57,954 nucleotides of DNA. Source: Dactylosporangium sucinum. Lineage in GTDB: Bacteria > Actinomycetota > Actinomycetes > Mycobacteriales > Micromonosporaceae. Positions 1 through 8,590 of the stretch are shown here, in pieces. The number at the start of each line of letters is the position of its first letter. Within the stretch, counting starts at the first letter, position 1. Location of the stretch: positions 104,154-162,107 of the forward strand of contig NZ_BMPI01000018.1 of NCBI RefSeq assembly GCF_014647515.1. The letters run 5' to 3'. Both the position numbers and the translations under genes were made by a program. The notes beneath the pieces were generated by a model. It did not search any database. It was not told the origin of the DNA and worked only from the letters and a program-made list of their open reading frames with translations.

Positions 1-83
1 GGTCCGCCCACCCACACCCACCGAAAGTACCGACGACGTGCTAGACGACAGCGGCTTCTCGGCTGTCTGATGCGGAGCCGCCC

Positions 84-275
84 GTGTGGGCCTCGGCCGA
101 ACAGGAGGCGGTAGTCGCGTCATTGACCGCTGAGGTTGCGCGGTTGCGGGCCCGGTCGGGGATCGGTTCGAAGCCGACGTCGTCGGACGGTTTGGGCGGC
201 GGTGAGTACGGCGTGCCGGTGGTGTGTCCGCTCGCTAGGACAAGTTGGGGACGTCTCCGTCGAGCAGATCCTTGA
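84..275 (+). pseudogene. IS66-like transposase N-terminal remnant
   Basis: The reading frame carries LTAEVARLRAR followed by SKPTSSDGL. This is the N-terminal signature of IS66-family transposases, which normally read like EVARLRARLGQNSSNSSKPPSSDG. About seven residues of the motif are missing and the frame then runs out into the 3' end of the opposite-strand Uma2 gene. No catalytic DDE region or terminal inverted repeat is visible. It is best read as a scar of a past insertion. The fragment is short, so the family call rests on this one motif. Confidence 0.5.
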
Positions 276-765
276 GCGGGACTGAGCCGTACTCGCCGTA
301 GCGGTTGCCGTCGAGGCGGAACTGCACGACAGTGTCGTCGGGCTCGACGCGCCAGAACAGGGGGATGCCGGCTTCCGCGTACTCGACCGGCTTGAGCCAG
401 CGGTCCATCCGTTCGGAGCCTTTGGAGACGATCTCTATCGCCAGCGCGACCTTGTCCGGGGGGAGCCAGACGATCTCATCAGCGATCGGTTCGGTCGTGA
501 CGACCAAGTCCGGGATGCGGCCGTTCAGGTCGTCGGCTGCGGTTCGGACGCCGGGTGCGACGTTGACCTGGTCCGGGTAGCCGTGGGTCAGGAACCAGGT
601 GAAGAGCAGGCCGCTGATCTTCTGGTGGCGCCACGTGCCCGGCGGCATGATGAGCAGGTTCCCCTCGCTGAGTTCGAAGCGGTGATCGGGGTCTGCCGCC
701 GCGATACGCGTGACGTCGTCGAGCGTGAGTGGCCGGTTGGGCACTTCCGCCGTAACAACCGTCAT
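235..765 (-). CDS. Uma2-family (DUF820) putative restriction endonuclease-like protein
   Basis: The 176-residue product has the layout of the Uma2 family, which has a PD-(D/E)xK-like nuclease fold and is abundant in actinomycetes and cyanobacteria. Visible elements are the N-terminal helix region LTLDDVTRIAAADPDHRFELSEGNLLIMPPG, the central GRIPDLVV strand with the likely acidic residue, and the downstream ALAIEIVSKGSERMDRWLKPVEYAEAGIPLFWRVE block with its Glu and Lys. The length is normal for the family. The start at 765 is supported by GGAGG seven to ten bases upstream. It stands alone between two degenerate loci. Cellular role is unknown for most family members. Confidence 0.85.
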   Translation of the reverse strand: MTVVTAEVPNRPLTLDDVTRIAAADPDHRFELSEGNLLIMPPGTWRHQKISGLLFTWFLTHGYPDQVNVAPGVRTAADDLNGRIPDLVVTTEPIADEIVWLPPDKVALAIEIVSKGSERMDRWLKPVEYAEAGIPLFWRVEPDDTVVQFRLDGNRYGEYGSVPLKDLLDGDVPNLS

Positions 766-927
766 GGTCTGCCACCTCCTGCTCCTTGTGCGTCAGTCTA
801 CTGGCGATCCCCTGTTCGCAATGCGTCTCCACGGGCTCTGCCGTGTCCAACTCGCCTGCCGTCGTCATCGGAACCTGTGGCTTGTGTCCGCTATGTGGGG
901 TTCAAGCAGGCCAGGGCCACCTCCACC

Positions 928-1000
928 ACTGGGCGGCCCCTGCTTCGCGGCGAGGGCCGCTTGCCGTTGGTGGTTCCGGATTCCTCGCGCGGCCTTCGGC
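928..1000. repeat. Dispersed intergenic repeat, copy A
   Basis: This stretch, starting actgggcggcccctgcttcg and ending gcgcggccttcggc, closely matches 7329-7401 in the same orientation. It lies in the gene-free interval between the Uma2 gene and the broken VapBC locus (about 766-1150). No convincing coding potential was seen in that interval. Both copies lie next to decayed genes. Confidence 0.6.
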
Positions 1001-1149
1001 TGCTCCCCAGTGGGGGCTTCGCCCACCCGCACCCCCCGAAGAGCGTAGCGCCGTCTACGGCGGGTTCGTGTTCTTTGTTCGGGTTCGTGCTCGGGTCCGG
1101 CGGCGGGGTCGCTTGGGGCGCGGCCAGGTAAGGCGGGCGGCACTACCGG

Positions 1150-1515
1150 ATCAGACCGGAAGAAGATTGATGTTGTATTTCTGGATCTCGGTGTTGCGCG
1201 TGGCAGCGTCAGGCCCTCGATCTGAGCCTGGGCTATGAGCATGCGGTCGAACGGGTCGCGGTGTAGCAGTGGGAGGCGCCCGGCGGCGATGCCGTGTTCG
1301 GCCAGTCGCGTGCGATGGCGTCGTTGACGTCGGAGGAGTCCCAGTCGTCGGCCAGAACGAGCGAGTCCGCGAGCGATCCGCGGGCCTGAGCGGTTGACCC
1401 GGCGGTTCAGCGGGATGACCCTGGCCACCGGCGTCCCGGCACGGCTGATGATGATCTCCTCACCGTGCTCAACGCGGTCGATGATCCGAGAAAAGGTTGG
1501 CTGCAGGTGGCCTCC
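1150..1515 (-). pseudogene. Collapsed VapBC-type toxin-antitoxin (antitoxin joined to toxin tail)
   Basis: Reading the minus strand downwards, one frame gives RVEHGEEIIISRAGTPVARV, which is typical of Phd/VapB antitoxins. A second frame continues with the antitoxin C-terminus GSLADSLVLADDWDSSDVND. A third frame then gives LPLLHRDPFDRMLIAQAQIE, the C-terminal signature of VapC PIN-domain toxins. The toxin's N-terminal two thirds, including most acidic active-site residues, are missing. Frame changes separate the parts, so no functional protein is expected. The antitoxin N-terminus upstream of about 1515 is also scrambled. Confidence 0.75.
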
Positions 1516-1714
1516 CGTGGTCGCAACGTGCCGTCGTGAGTGACCGCTTCCATCATATGGCCATGAGGCCATTTGTCTATCGGTGGCCTTCGGGCGTGGC
1601 GTCGCCAAGCTTCGCTGACTGGGTTCAAGTAGGTCATTGTCAGCTCCACTGGGGATGACCAGGGCGCCGCCCGATCGGGCGGCGCCCTGGCACGGTTGCC
1701 CTGAGCGCTGTGTG

Positions 1715-3517
1715 CTACCCGACGACGAACGTGTACGCAGTACCGTCGATCATCGTGCCGTCGGCGAGGAAGCCGAAGCCGATGGCCAGCGTGTGCGGGC
1801 CGGGTGTGGTCGGCGTGAACTCGATGACGAGATTGCCGTCGGCGTCCGTAGCCGCCGTGGTCTTCTTCCCGTTGTCGAACCTGTACGAGTACGACACCAC
1901 GTTCGGCAGGTAGGACGTCACGACGAACACCCCGGGCGTGCCCGCGGGTGCGCCGACGACCCCGCCGGTCGGGTACTGCTCCGAGGTGATGGTCGGCCAG
2001 CTCCGCGGGAGGATGGTCGAGTAGCTCGTGGTCGACCGGTAACCGTCCGCGCTGCGGCTGTAGACGGTCAGTTCGCCGCCGCCGGCCATGTTGGGCACCA
2101 GCACCACGGTCGCGGTGCCGTCGGCCTCGGCCGGGACGATGTGCACGGTGTTGTCCTTGAACGTGTAGACGTACTCGACGACGCCGCTGGCCACCGGGTG
2201 GAACGTGATGGTCCGGGGCTGACCGAACGCGGCGTCGGGGTCGTGGTCCTCGACGACCGGCTGGTCGCTTGCCACCCGGAAGGCGTAGTCCGCCTGCGGC
2301 GAGGTGTTGCCGGCGCGGTCGACGCCCAGCACGACGAGGTGGTAATCACCGGTCAGTTGCGGCGTCCACTCGATGGTGGCGGTGCCGCCCGGTCGGTCGG
2401 CCGCCTGGTAGGTGCCCGCAGCGCCGATGCCCCACCGAAAGCCCACGACGTCGGTGTCGCCGTTGGCCGAGAAGGTGAACCTGCCCAGGACGCGCGGCAG
2501 GCCGGAGCCCATGCCCGACAGGCCGGGTGGGTACACGTCGGACGAGACGGTGGGAGCCGCCGCGGGCGGGTGGTCGTCGAAGTAGAGCCGGCACGGCCCG
2601 GCCCATGCGGACGCCGCGCCGTCGCCATCGACCGAGCGTGCCGACAGCAGGTAGACGCCGTCGTCGACGAGCGTGCCGGGGGGCACGCTCGCGATCGAGT
2701 ACCCGATGCCGTTGGCCGTGGCAGGGAACTCGGCGCGCCGGAGCGGGTCGCTCTCCGGCCAGACCGCGAAGGTGGCCGCGGTGAGGTCACCCTCGGGGTC
2801 GTGCGGCGCCACGGAGATCGACGGCGTGGCCGTGGTGACCGGCAACGGGTCCTGGCCGCACAGGTCGCCGTCGACGCGGAACTCGCTCGGCACCGCGGGC
2901 GCCTTGTTGTACGTCAGGTGGATGGCACCTGCTGAGGAGTACCGGCGGGCGTACCGCCGGTCGAGCTCGCGCAGCCCGGTCAGGCGGAGCTCGACCGTCA
3001 GCGACGATCGTCCGGCGGCAAGCGCCGCAGCGATTTCGGCGGTGATGTCCCACGATTCGTAACCTGGGCACGCGGGCTGGACGTACTCGGGCGTCGAGTC
3101 GAGGAGCGCTTCCTGCGCCGGCGGCTGCAGCCAGGTCGGTGCAGTGAAGGCAGCGGCGCGGAAGGCCGCGACGCTCGACGGCTTCGAACAGTCGGCAACC
3201 GAGAGATCTTCTACTGTCAGGGCCGCCCGCGACACGGTCGCGCCTGCGTACGCCGACAGATCGAAGGTGTAGAAGGCGCGGGAGAGGTGGAAGTGGCCGG
3301 CGTCGTCGCGCCAGAGGCCGACGGGCAGCCCGCCGGGCTCGTTGACGTGTGCGGCGGCGGGCGTCGCAGCGTCGATGTACGCCGAGGCGACGGCCGGGAT
3401 ACTGCCGCCAACCGAGGCGGTCGCGGGGCTCGCGGTGGCGACGGCGAAGCCGCTGACCGCACACGCAACGGCCACGGCCGATGCGGTGAATCTCCTCAGG
3501 GAAAACACGTGCCGCAT
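1715..3517 (-). CDS. Secreted multi-domain beta-sandwich protein
   Basis: A 600-residue protein begins with a typical Sec signal peptide (RRFTASAVAVACAVSGFAVA, cleavage near ATASPATA). The first 200 mature residues resemble a DNRLRE/CBM-like beta-sandwich: FYTFDLSAYAGATVSRAALTVEDL followed by YESWDITAEIAAALAAG. At least three Ig-like repeats follow, for example FRWGIGAAGTYQAADRPGGTATIEW and YVYTFKDNTV, in the style of actinobacterial cell-surface or spore-coat proteins. No catalytic motif is recognised. I start at 3517 because the signal peptide begins there, although the frame is open further upstream. The upstream SD is weak. The specific role is unknown. Confidence 0.8.
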   Translation of the reverse strand: MRHVFSLRRFTASAVAVACAVSGFAVATASPATASVGGSIPAVASAYIDAATPAAAHVNEPGGLPVGLWRDDAGHFHLSRAFYTFDLSAYAGATVSRAALTVEDLSVADCSKPSSVAAFRAAAFTAPTWLQPPAQEALLDSTPEYVQPACPGYESWDITAEIAAALAAGRSSLTVELRLTGLRELDRRYARRYSSAGAIHLTYNKAPAVPSEFRVDGDLCGQDPLPVTTATPSISVAPHDPEGDLTAATFAVWPESDPLRRAEFPATANGIGYSIASVPPGTLVDDGVYLLSARSVDGDGAASAWAGPCRLYFDDHPPAAAPTVSSDVYPPGLSGMGSGLPRVLGRFTFSANGDTDVVGFRWGIGAAGTYQAADRPGGTATIEWTPQLTGDYHLVVLGVDRAGNTSPQADYAFRVASDQPVVEDHDPDAAFGQPRTITFHPVASGVVEYVYTFKDNTVHIVPAEADGTATVVLVPNMAGGGELTVYSRSADGYRSTTSYSTILPRSWPTITSEQYPTGGVVGAPAGTPGVFVVTSYLPNVVSYSYRFDNGKKTTAATDADGNLVIEFTPTTPGPHTLAIGFGFLADGTMIDGTAYTFVVG

Positions 3518-3671
3518 CGTAGGGTGAGCGAAGTGGAATCCGTCGCCCTGCCGTCCTTTATGGACATTCAGGTCAATCCGCGGGAAACGCTCGGGATGCG
3601 TACACCTCACCCCGGCTGCCTCCGCGAGCGGAAGCCGCTCCTGGAGCCCGCACGACGAAACGGAGATCGCT

Positions 3672-4037
3672 GTGGAAGCAGGCTGGACGCTCTCGGACGT
3701 GTGGATCCTGCGGTCGATCGGCGGGGTGGACTCGCTTCGGGGGTCGCCGTTGCGTGGGGTGATCGCCGCCGCCGACTACCTGAACCATGCGATTCCGCAG
3801 GAGGACGAGTTCGCCGCGGCGGTCAGCCGGCTGGCGGCGGCCGGGCTGGTCGAGTTCGACGTTGCCGCTGACCGGTACTGGCTCACCGCGGCGGGCCAAT
3901 CGTCGGCGGCGCACCGTGGGACGTTCAGCGCCGGGCTGGCCGCATTGCCCGAGCCGCCACCGGCGAGCCCGCCGCAGGCACTGCCCGCCGGGGTGTTCTC
4001 GGCGGCGGTGACCAGCTACCTGCACGGCTCGACATGA
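3672..4037 (+). CDS. Small hypothetical protein, winged-helix-like
   Basis: The GTG-started 121-residue protein reads MEAGWTLSDVWILRSIGG, then EDEFAAAVSRLAAAGLVEFD, then RYWLTAAGQ. The helix-turn-helix-wing rhythm (a helix ending LAAAGLV, then a strand ending YWLTAAG) resembles small winged-helix proteins that sense or bind nucleic acids. The C-terminal 30 residues are Pro/Ala-rich. It sits alone between divergent and convergent neighbours with no operon partner. The function is not recognised, and the fold suggestion is inference from pattern only. Confidence 0.6.
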   Translation: MEAGWTLSDVWILRSIGGVDSLRGSPLRGVIAAADYLNHAIPQEDEFAAAVSRLAAAGLVEFDVAADRYWLTAAGQSSAAHRGTFSAGLAALPEPPPASPPQALPAGVFSAAVTSYLHGST

Positions 4038-4064
4038 ATCCGGAGACGGCGACAGACGGCCGAG

Positions 4065-4592
4065 TCAGCCTGGAAGATCCTCCGGGCGCTGTGCGGCAAG
4101 CTTGCCCCGCAGCAGGCCCGTTGACTGGCCGACCTCGATGAGGTACCCGTCGGGGTCGCGCAGGTAGCAGCGGATTTCGGCTTCGCGGTCGATCGGGGGC
4201 GTCACGAACTGTGCGCCCTTGGCCGTCCAGTCCTCGTAGCAGGCATGGATGTCAGCGACCCGCAGGTTCATGAAGATCGACGTGGTATCGCCGGGCTGGT
4301 AGTCGACCACCGAGATGCTCGGCTTGTCAGGGGTGGGCGGTCCGCCGGGGTTCATGATGATCCACGAATTGGACAGCCTGACGATGCAGGGATTTTCAGC
4401 CAGGACGACGGTGCCGCCCAGCACGCGCGAGTAGAAGTCGCGGGACCGCGCTATCTCTCGCACGGTGATGAACAACGTCACCAGGATGCCCTCGGCAGGC
4501 GCCGGGAGGTTGGCGAAGTCGATGTGAGGCCCGGATTCTGTCACGAGATGGCTCCACTCCGGCGGCGTTGGAGGATGAGGATGCCGGTTCAT
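4065..4592 (-). CDS. VOC-family (glyoxalase/bleomycin-resistance-like) protein
   Basis: The 175-residue product has one vicinal-oxygen-chelate module. It opens with ILVTLFITVREIARSRDFYSRVLGGTVVLAENPCIVRLSNSW and closes with RDPDGYLIEVGQ, the standard metal-ligand Glu motif of the last strand. TSIFMNLRVADIHACYEDW marks the second beta-alpha-beta half. Substrate is unknown; family members include dioxygenases, isomerases and antibiotic-binding proteins. The start at 4592 gives a normal length, but no strong SD precedes it. The frame is open for 75 more codons upstream, and that extension looks non-coding. Confidence 0.8.
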   Translation of the reverse strand: MNRHPHPPTPPEWSHLVTESGPHIDFANLPAPAEGILVTLFITVREIARSRDFYSRVLGGTVVLAENPCIVRLSNSWIIMNPGGPPTPDKPSISVVDYQPGDTTSIFMNLRVADIHACYEDWTAKGAQFVTPPIDREAEIRCYLRDPDGYLIEVGQSTGLLRGKLAAQRPEDLPG

Positions 4593-4762
4593 CGTGCGCC
4601 GGTCCTGGTCGGCTCCATACCACGCAGCGCGGCCGTCAAACGGGACATCATCCGGCAGGACGCCCTGAAGGGCCGCAAGCGCGGCCCATGCGTCACAGCG
4701 GGGGCCGAAATGACCGGAGGGCCCCCGACGTGTCGGGGACCCTCCGGGGTGCGGCCGGCCTG

Positions 4763-6784
4763 TTACAGCGCCGGGTACGCGTTCTGCATGAGCTGCTGGA
4801 ACTGGGCGGAGAACCACGCACCGGAGACCGGGGCGTTGGGCAGCGCGCCGCTCATGCTGTTGCCGTTACGGCCGTTGCCCGTGTACGCCGGGTCGCACAT
4901 CCCGTCGAAGCCCTTGCCGCCCGGGTTGTTCGGGCCGGTGGGGATCAGCGAGCTGGAACCGTCGGACTCGCCCGGAGGCTTGATCCACACGTACGCGTCG
5001 ATACCGGGGGCCGGGGTCGCCCGCGGCCGCTCACCGAGGCCGGCGCCGCTCTGGTTGCACCAGTTGCCGGCGTGGATGCGCCGGTCGATGCGCGACGCGT
5101 TGACCCAGGTGTTCATGTCGGTCGAGGTGCTCGCCGCGGTCGGCCGGGCGGAACCGCCCCAGCCGTTGCGGGAGGTGTCGATCAGCATGCCGATGTTGGA
5201 GTTGAAGCCCAGCGAGACCAGCTGGTTGCGGAACGCCTGGGCGAAGGTGAGCTCGTCGGTGTAGAAGTTCCAGTCGACCCACTTGGACTGGCGGATCGAC
5301 TGGCCACCGACGGTGGCGTTGATGGTGACGAACGGCTCGCTCAGCGCCGAGTAGTTCGCGGTGTTGGTGATGAAGCCGTCAACCGTGCTGAAGCCGCCGG
5401 TGGCACCCTGCGCCGTGCTGGCGAAGAGCTGCGCGGCGGGGCCGAAGTTGCTGTCCCAGCCGAGCCAGCCGTGGTGCGCGGCGTCGATGTAGTTGTAGAT
5501 GTTGGTACCGGCCGCGTGCAGCTTGCTCAGGGCGTACTGCACACCCGTCACGTAGTTGCCGTTGGCCTTCATGGTCGCGCAGGCCGCAGTCGCGCCGGCC
5601 TCGCCGCCCGCGTTGGTCACGAGGTTGGGCAGCGAGTCGATCTCGACGATGTTGACGATCCGGATCGACGCGTACTTCGGGTCGGCCTCGATCGCGGCGA
5701 TCGGGTCGATGTACTCGGTCTTGTAGCGGTTGATCTCTGTCGGGCCGAGCTCGCCGTTGGAGGCCAGCGCCGCGCAGTCCCGGCCGGGCAGGTTGTAGAT
5801 CACGAACTGGGCGAGCGTCGCGCCCTGGGCGAGCGCGTTGTCGAGGTGCTTGCGCATGCTCGTGGTGTAGCCCGAGCCGGACGGCGCGGTGATGGCGGCG
5901 ATCGTGTCGAGCCAGACGCCGGTCGGCTGGTTGGAGACCCGGCTGCCGCCGGGCTCGGCGGCGGCCTTGGCCGACCAGTCCGGGTTCACGTAGACCTTGG
6001 CGCCGACGTACGGGTTGTCGACGTGGGTGCCACCGGTGTTACCACCGGTGACCGTGATCGACACCGCGGTGCTGGTGGTCGACACGTTGGCGGCGTTGTA
6101 CGCCTTCGCGGTCAGCGAGTACGAGCCCGTGGCGACGTTCGTCCAGCTGAACGTGTACGGCGAGCTGGTGTCGGTGCCCAGCAGCGTCGTGCCGTTGTAG
6201 AACTCGACCTTGCTGACCGTGCTGCCGGGAGCGCTCGCGCTCGCGGCCAGGCCCACCGTGGCGGGTGCGGTGAACGTGGAGCCGGACGTCGGGCTCGTCA
6301 GCGACACGACCGGCGCGGTCGGGTTCGACGACGCGGAGGGCGACGCGGACGCCGATGCCGATGCCGAGGGGGACGAGGTACTGCCGGTGCACGCCGTGCC
6401 GTTCACCGTGAAGTTGGTGCCGGAGGGGTTGGCGCCGCTCCAATTGCCCGTGAACCCGAACGAGATCGTCCCGTTGGTGGCGACGTTGCCGTTGTAGCTC
6501 ATGTTCGTGGCGTTGACGTGCAGCCCGGACTGCGTCTTGTTGGCGTTCCAGATCTGCGTGATCGTCTGGGACGCGTTACCGAAGTCCCAGCCGACGTTCC
6601 AGCTGGTGAGCGCGTCGCCGAGGTTCGTGACGTCCACCTGGGCCTGGAAACCACCGGGCCACTGGTTCGTGATCGTGTACTTGGCCGAGCATCCGGCCGC
6701 CGCGAACGCCTGGTTGGTGATCACGACGACACCGCCGGTGGCCGCGAGCGCGGCGGCCGATATGAGGGCGAGCTTGCGCCTCAT
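4763..6784 (-). CDS. Secreted GH6 exocellulase (cellobiohydrolase) with N-terminal CBM2
   Basis: This is an extracellular 1,4-beta-cellobiohydrolase of 673 residues. Signal peptide is about 1-29. A CBM2 cellulose-binding domain (about 30-134; conserved Trp in NQWPGGFQAQV and LTSWNVGWDF) is followed by a Ser/Ala/Pro linker (135-158), a bacterial Ig-like domain (about 160-250) and the GH6 catalytic domain (about 258-673). The GH6 hallmarks are FVIYNLPGRDCAALASNGEL, which holds the catalytic Asp, and VEIDSLPNLV. The latter has Ile where many members have EPDSL. The C-terminal WIKPPGESDG motif also fits. Length and order match secreted actinomycete exocellulases. No CebR-like operator was found upstream. 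It is monocistronic. Confidence 0.95.
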   Translation of the reverse strand: MRRKLALISAAALAATGGVVVITNQAFAAAGCSAKYTITNQWPGGFQAQVDVTNLGDALTSWNVGWDFGNASQTITQIWNANKTQSGLHVNATNMSYNGNVATNGTISFGFTGNWSGANPSGTNFTVNGTACTGSTSSPSASASASASPSASSNPTAPVVSLTSPTSGSTFTAPATVGLAASASAPGSTVSKVEFYNGTTLLGTDTSSPYTFSWTNVATGSYSLTAKAYNAANVSTTSTAVSITVTGGNTGGTHVDNPYVGAKVYVNPDWSAKAAAEPGGSRVSNQPTGVWLDTIAAITAPSGSGYTTSMRKHLDNALAQGATLAQFVIYNLPGRDCAALASNGELGPTEINRYKTEYIDPIAAIEADPKYASIRIVNIVEIDSLPNLVTNAGGEAGATAACATMKANGNYVTGVQYALSKLHAAGTNIYNYIDAAHHGWLGWDSNFGPAAQLFASTAQGATGGFSTVDGFITNTANYSALSEPFVTINATVGGQSIRQSKWVDWNFYTDELTFAQAFRNQLVSLGFNSNIGMLIDTSRNGWGGSARPTAASTSTDMNTWVNASRIDRRIHAGNWCNQSGAGLGERPRATPAPGIDAYVWIKPPGESDGSSSLIPTGPNNPGGKGFDGMCDPAYTGNGRNGNSMSGALPNAPVSGAWFSAQFQQLMQNAYPAL

Positions 6785-7546
6785 CGAGTCTCCTTACATT
6801 GACGAACTACGGTTGATGCGTCATGACGGTCCGCACCGGCACGGCATCGCGTCAAGGAGACCGATCACGGGTACGACCTCTACCTCGTGCGGAATCGGAA
6901 AAGAGCTTGAAAGTTTCGCTGCAAACCCCGCGCCGACCAGCGTCTTCATGGTCGGTGGCCGGGCGGCTCGGGCGGTGGTCAAGCCTCGCGGCGCGACCTC
7001 GGCGAGTGCTGCCGGCCGCATCGGGCCGGTGCCGGGGATGCCCGCATCGGAAGCGTGGAGCCCCCGGGTAGATCAGTATTCGCCAGAACACCCTTCTCCA
7101 CAGTGAGGGCTCCACGTGACCGCCTATGGTGCCATGGTTGGCCCGCCCTGGGAACGGCAACCGGCGCGTACATCGGGTTCGATCATCCGCCGGCCGTCCG
7201 ATATTCGCATTGTCCGGCGTGGATCAAGGCCGGAACCCTGACCGACTTCCATGCATCCATAAAGATCGACCTGGCGTACTTTTCTGTGCAGGCCTGAGTG
7301 GTTCAAATAGGACGGCGTTGCCGCTGCAACTGGGCGGCCCACGCCTTCGCGGCGGGGGGCGCTTGCCATCTGTGGTTCCGGATTCCCCGCGCGGCCTTCG
7401 GTCGCTCAGTGCTGTTGTCGGTATCGAGCGACAATCGGCGCACGATGAGGCTGATCGACATTCATCGTCAGCCGAGATCGGCGCATCGTGCCGTCGAGCG
7501 GGACCTCCAGTGGGCTGATGTCCTCAGCAGGACGGGAACCGCCGCG
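6785..7546. other. Gene-free interval with one inverted repeat
   Basis: About 760 bases separate the cellulase from the next gene. Short open frames exist on both strands but none shows a recognisable domain or a good ribosome-binding site. The interval holds a 10-bp perfect inverted repeat, cgtggagccc at 7054-7063 and gggctccacg at 7107-7116. Copy B of the dispersed repeat (7329-7401) lies near its right end. I see no RNA gene or riboswitch here. Confidence 0.6.
7329..7401. repeat. Dispersed intergenic repeat, copy B
   Basis: This stretch, starting actgggcggcccacgccttc and ending gcgcggccttcggt, matches 928-1000 at most positions in the same orientation. Like copy A, it lies in non-coding sequence close to decayed or orphan genes. 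Confidence 0.6.
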
Positions 7547-8308
7547 TTATCGGAGGTCGCGGCCGCCGACCTGGTCCACTTCCGCCTCCACCAGCGGCTC
7601 CTGGCGGCCCTCGTCGATCATGCTCATCACGGTGAGTGCGATGGCTCGGACCCCGAAGGCCACCGCGGTGAAGACGCCCAGCTGGATCGGGTCGAACCCG
7701 GCGCTGCTGTCGACCGTGATGGACGGATCGGTCGTCACCTCCGCCGCGATCCGGTACTGCGCGATCGTCAGGCAGATCGCCAGCACCGTGACGGCGGTCG
7801 CGACGGCGGACCGGCGGGTCGCCCCCGTGCCCAGCCACACGGCGACCCCGGTCGCCGCGCCGAGTCCGGCGGTGATCACCAAGGCATTGACGAGCTCGAT
7901 CGACACGGCCGATCCGGTACGGCCGGCGAAGGCCGCCTGCAGGCTCACCGCGCCCAGCAGCAGGCCGATCGCCGTTCCCCTCCCGACCGTCCACAGCGGG
8001 CCGGGGTGCGTGGAGACCAGCCAGAGGACGCCGGTCGTGACCAGCACGGCGACCACGGTCAGTGCCATGCTCGGGGCGAGCAGGAAATGGACCTGGTAGT
8101 CGCTCATGTGAATGGCGGTCGCGGCAACGAAGAGCATGTCGTCGCGCGCGGTCTCGACCAGCGCCCACGACGCGACGAGCACCAGCAGGAGACGATTGCG
8201 CGCTGTCCGGCGCTGGTCGGTCATCCGGACCAGACAGAACACGGCCAGCAGGCCCCCGACGGCATTGCCGAGGAGCACCCCGAGGACGAACCCGACCTGG
8301 TAGTCCAC
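7547..8308 (-). CDS. Integral membrane protein, degenerate MHYT-like
   Basis: A protein of about 253 residues with roughly seven hydrophobic segments and a short charged tail. Its rhythm follows bacterial MHYT sensor domains, which are six or seven TM segments with MHxT motifs thought to bind copper. The positions of the motifs are eroded: IHMSDYQVHF stands where the first MHFxxM would be, and no His remains at the second. I choose GTG at 8308 because it starts just before the first membrane helix and has GAGGAGG upstream. The frame is open for 64 more codons, but that stretch looks non-coding. No GGDEF, EAL or kinase output domain is attached, so the role is unclear. Confidence 0.6.
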   Translation of the reverse strand: MDYQVGFVLGVLLGNAVGGLLAVFCLVRMTDQRRTARNRLLLVLVASWALVETARDDMLFVAATAIHMSDYQVHFLLAPSMALTVVAVLVTTGVLWLVSTHPGPLWTVGRGTAIGLLLGAVSLQAAFAGRTGSAVSIELVNALVITAGLGAATGVAVWLGTGATRRSAVATAVTVLAICLTIAQYRIAAEVTTDPSITVDSSAGFDPIQLGVFTAVAFGVRAIALTVMSMIDEGRQEPLVEAEVDQVGGRDLR

Positions 8309-8590
8309 AGCCTGCTCGGCCTCCTCGCGAACGCGACTCGAATGAACCTCACGGCGGGGCGCGTGCATCCGGGAATGATCCAAGCTGCCAGCGGCGCGCA
8401 TACGGTACACCGCGGCCGTTACATCATCGACGGCCGGGATGCAATCTGCGCGGCGGCCGAACACTGAAAGGCCGCCTGACAAGGGCCAGGTGGACATCAC
8501 CGGACACGTTGCTCGCGGTCCGCCGACGCGCGTGCCGGGCGAGAACTAGGGTTTCCAGCGGAAGAGAAGCCCTGACGGGGAGGACGCGCT

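Noticed and set aside
6785..6840. CebR-type cellulase operator (TGGGAGCGCTCCCA) before the GH6 gene
   Set aside because: No such palindrome is present upstream of the start.
6821..7518. Several open frames between the cellulase and the MHYT-like gene
   Set aside because: They overlap each other on both strands, have no recognisable motif, and look like high-GC chance frames.
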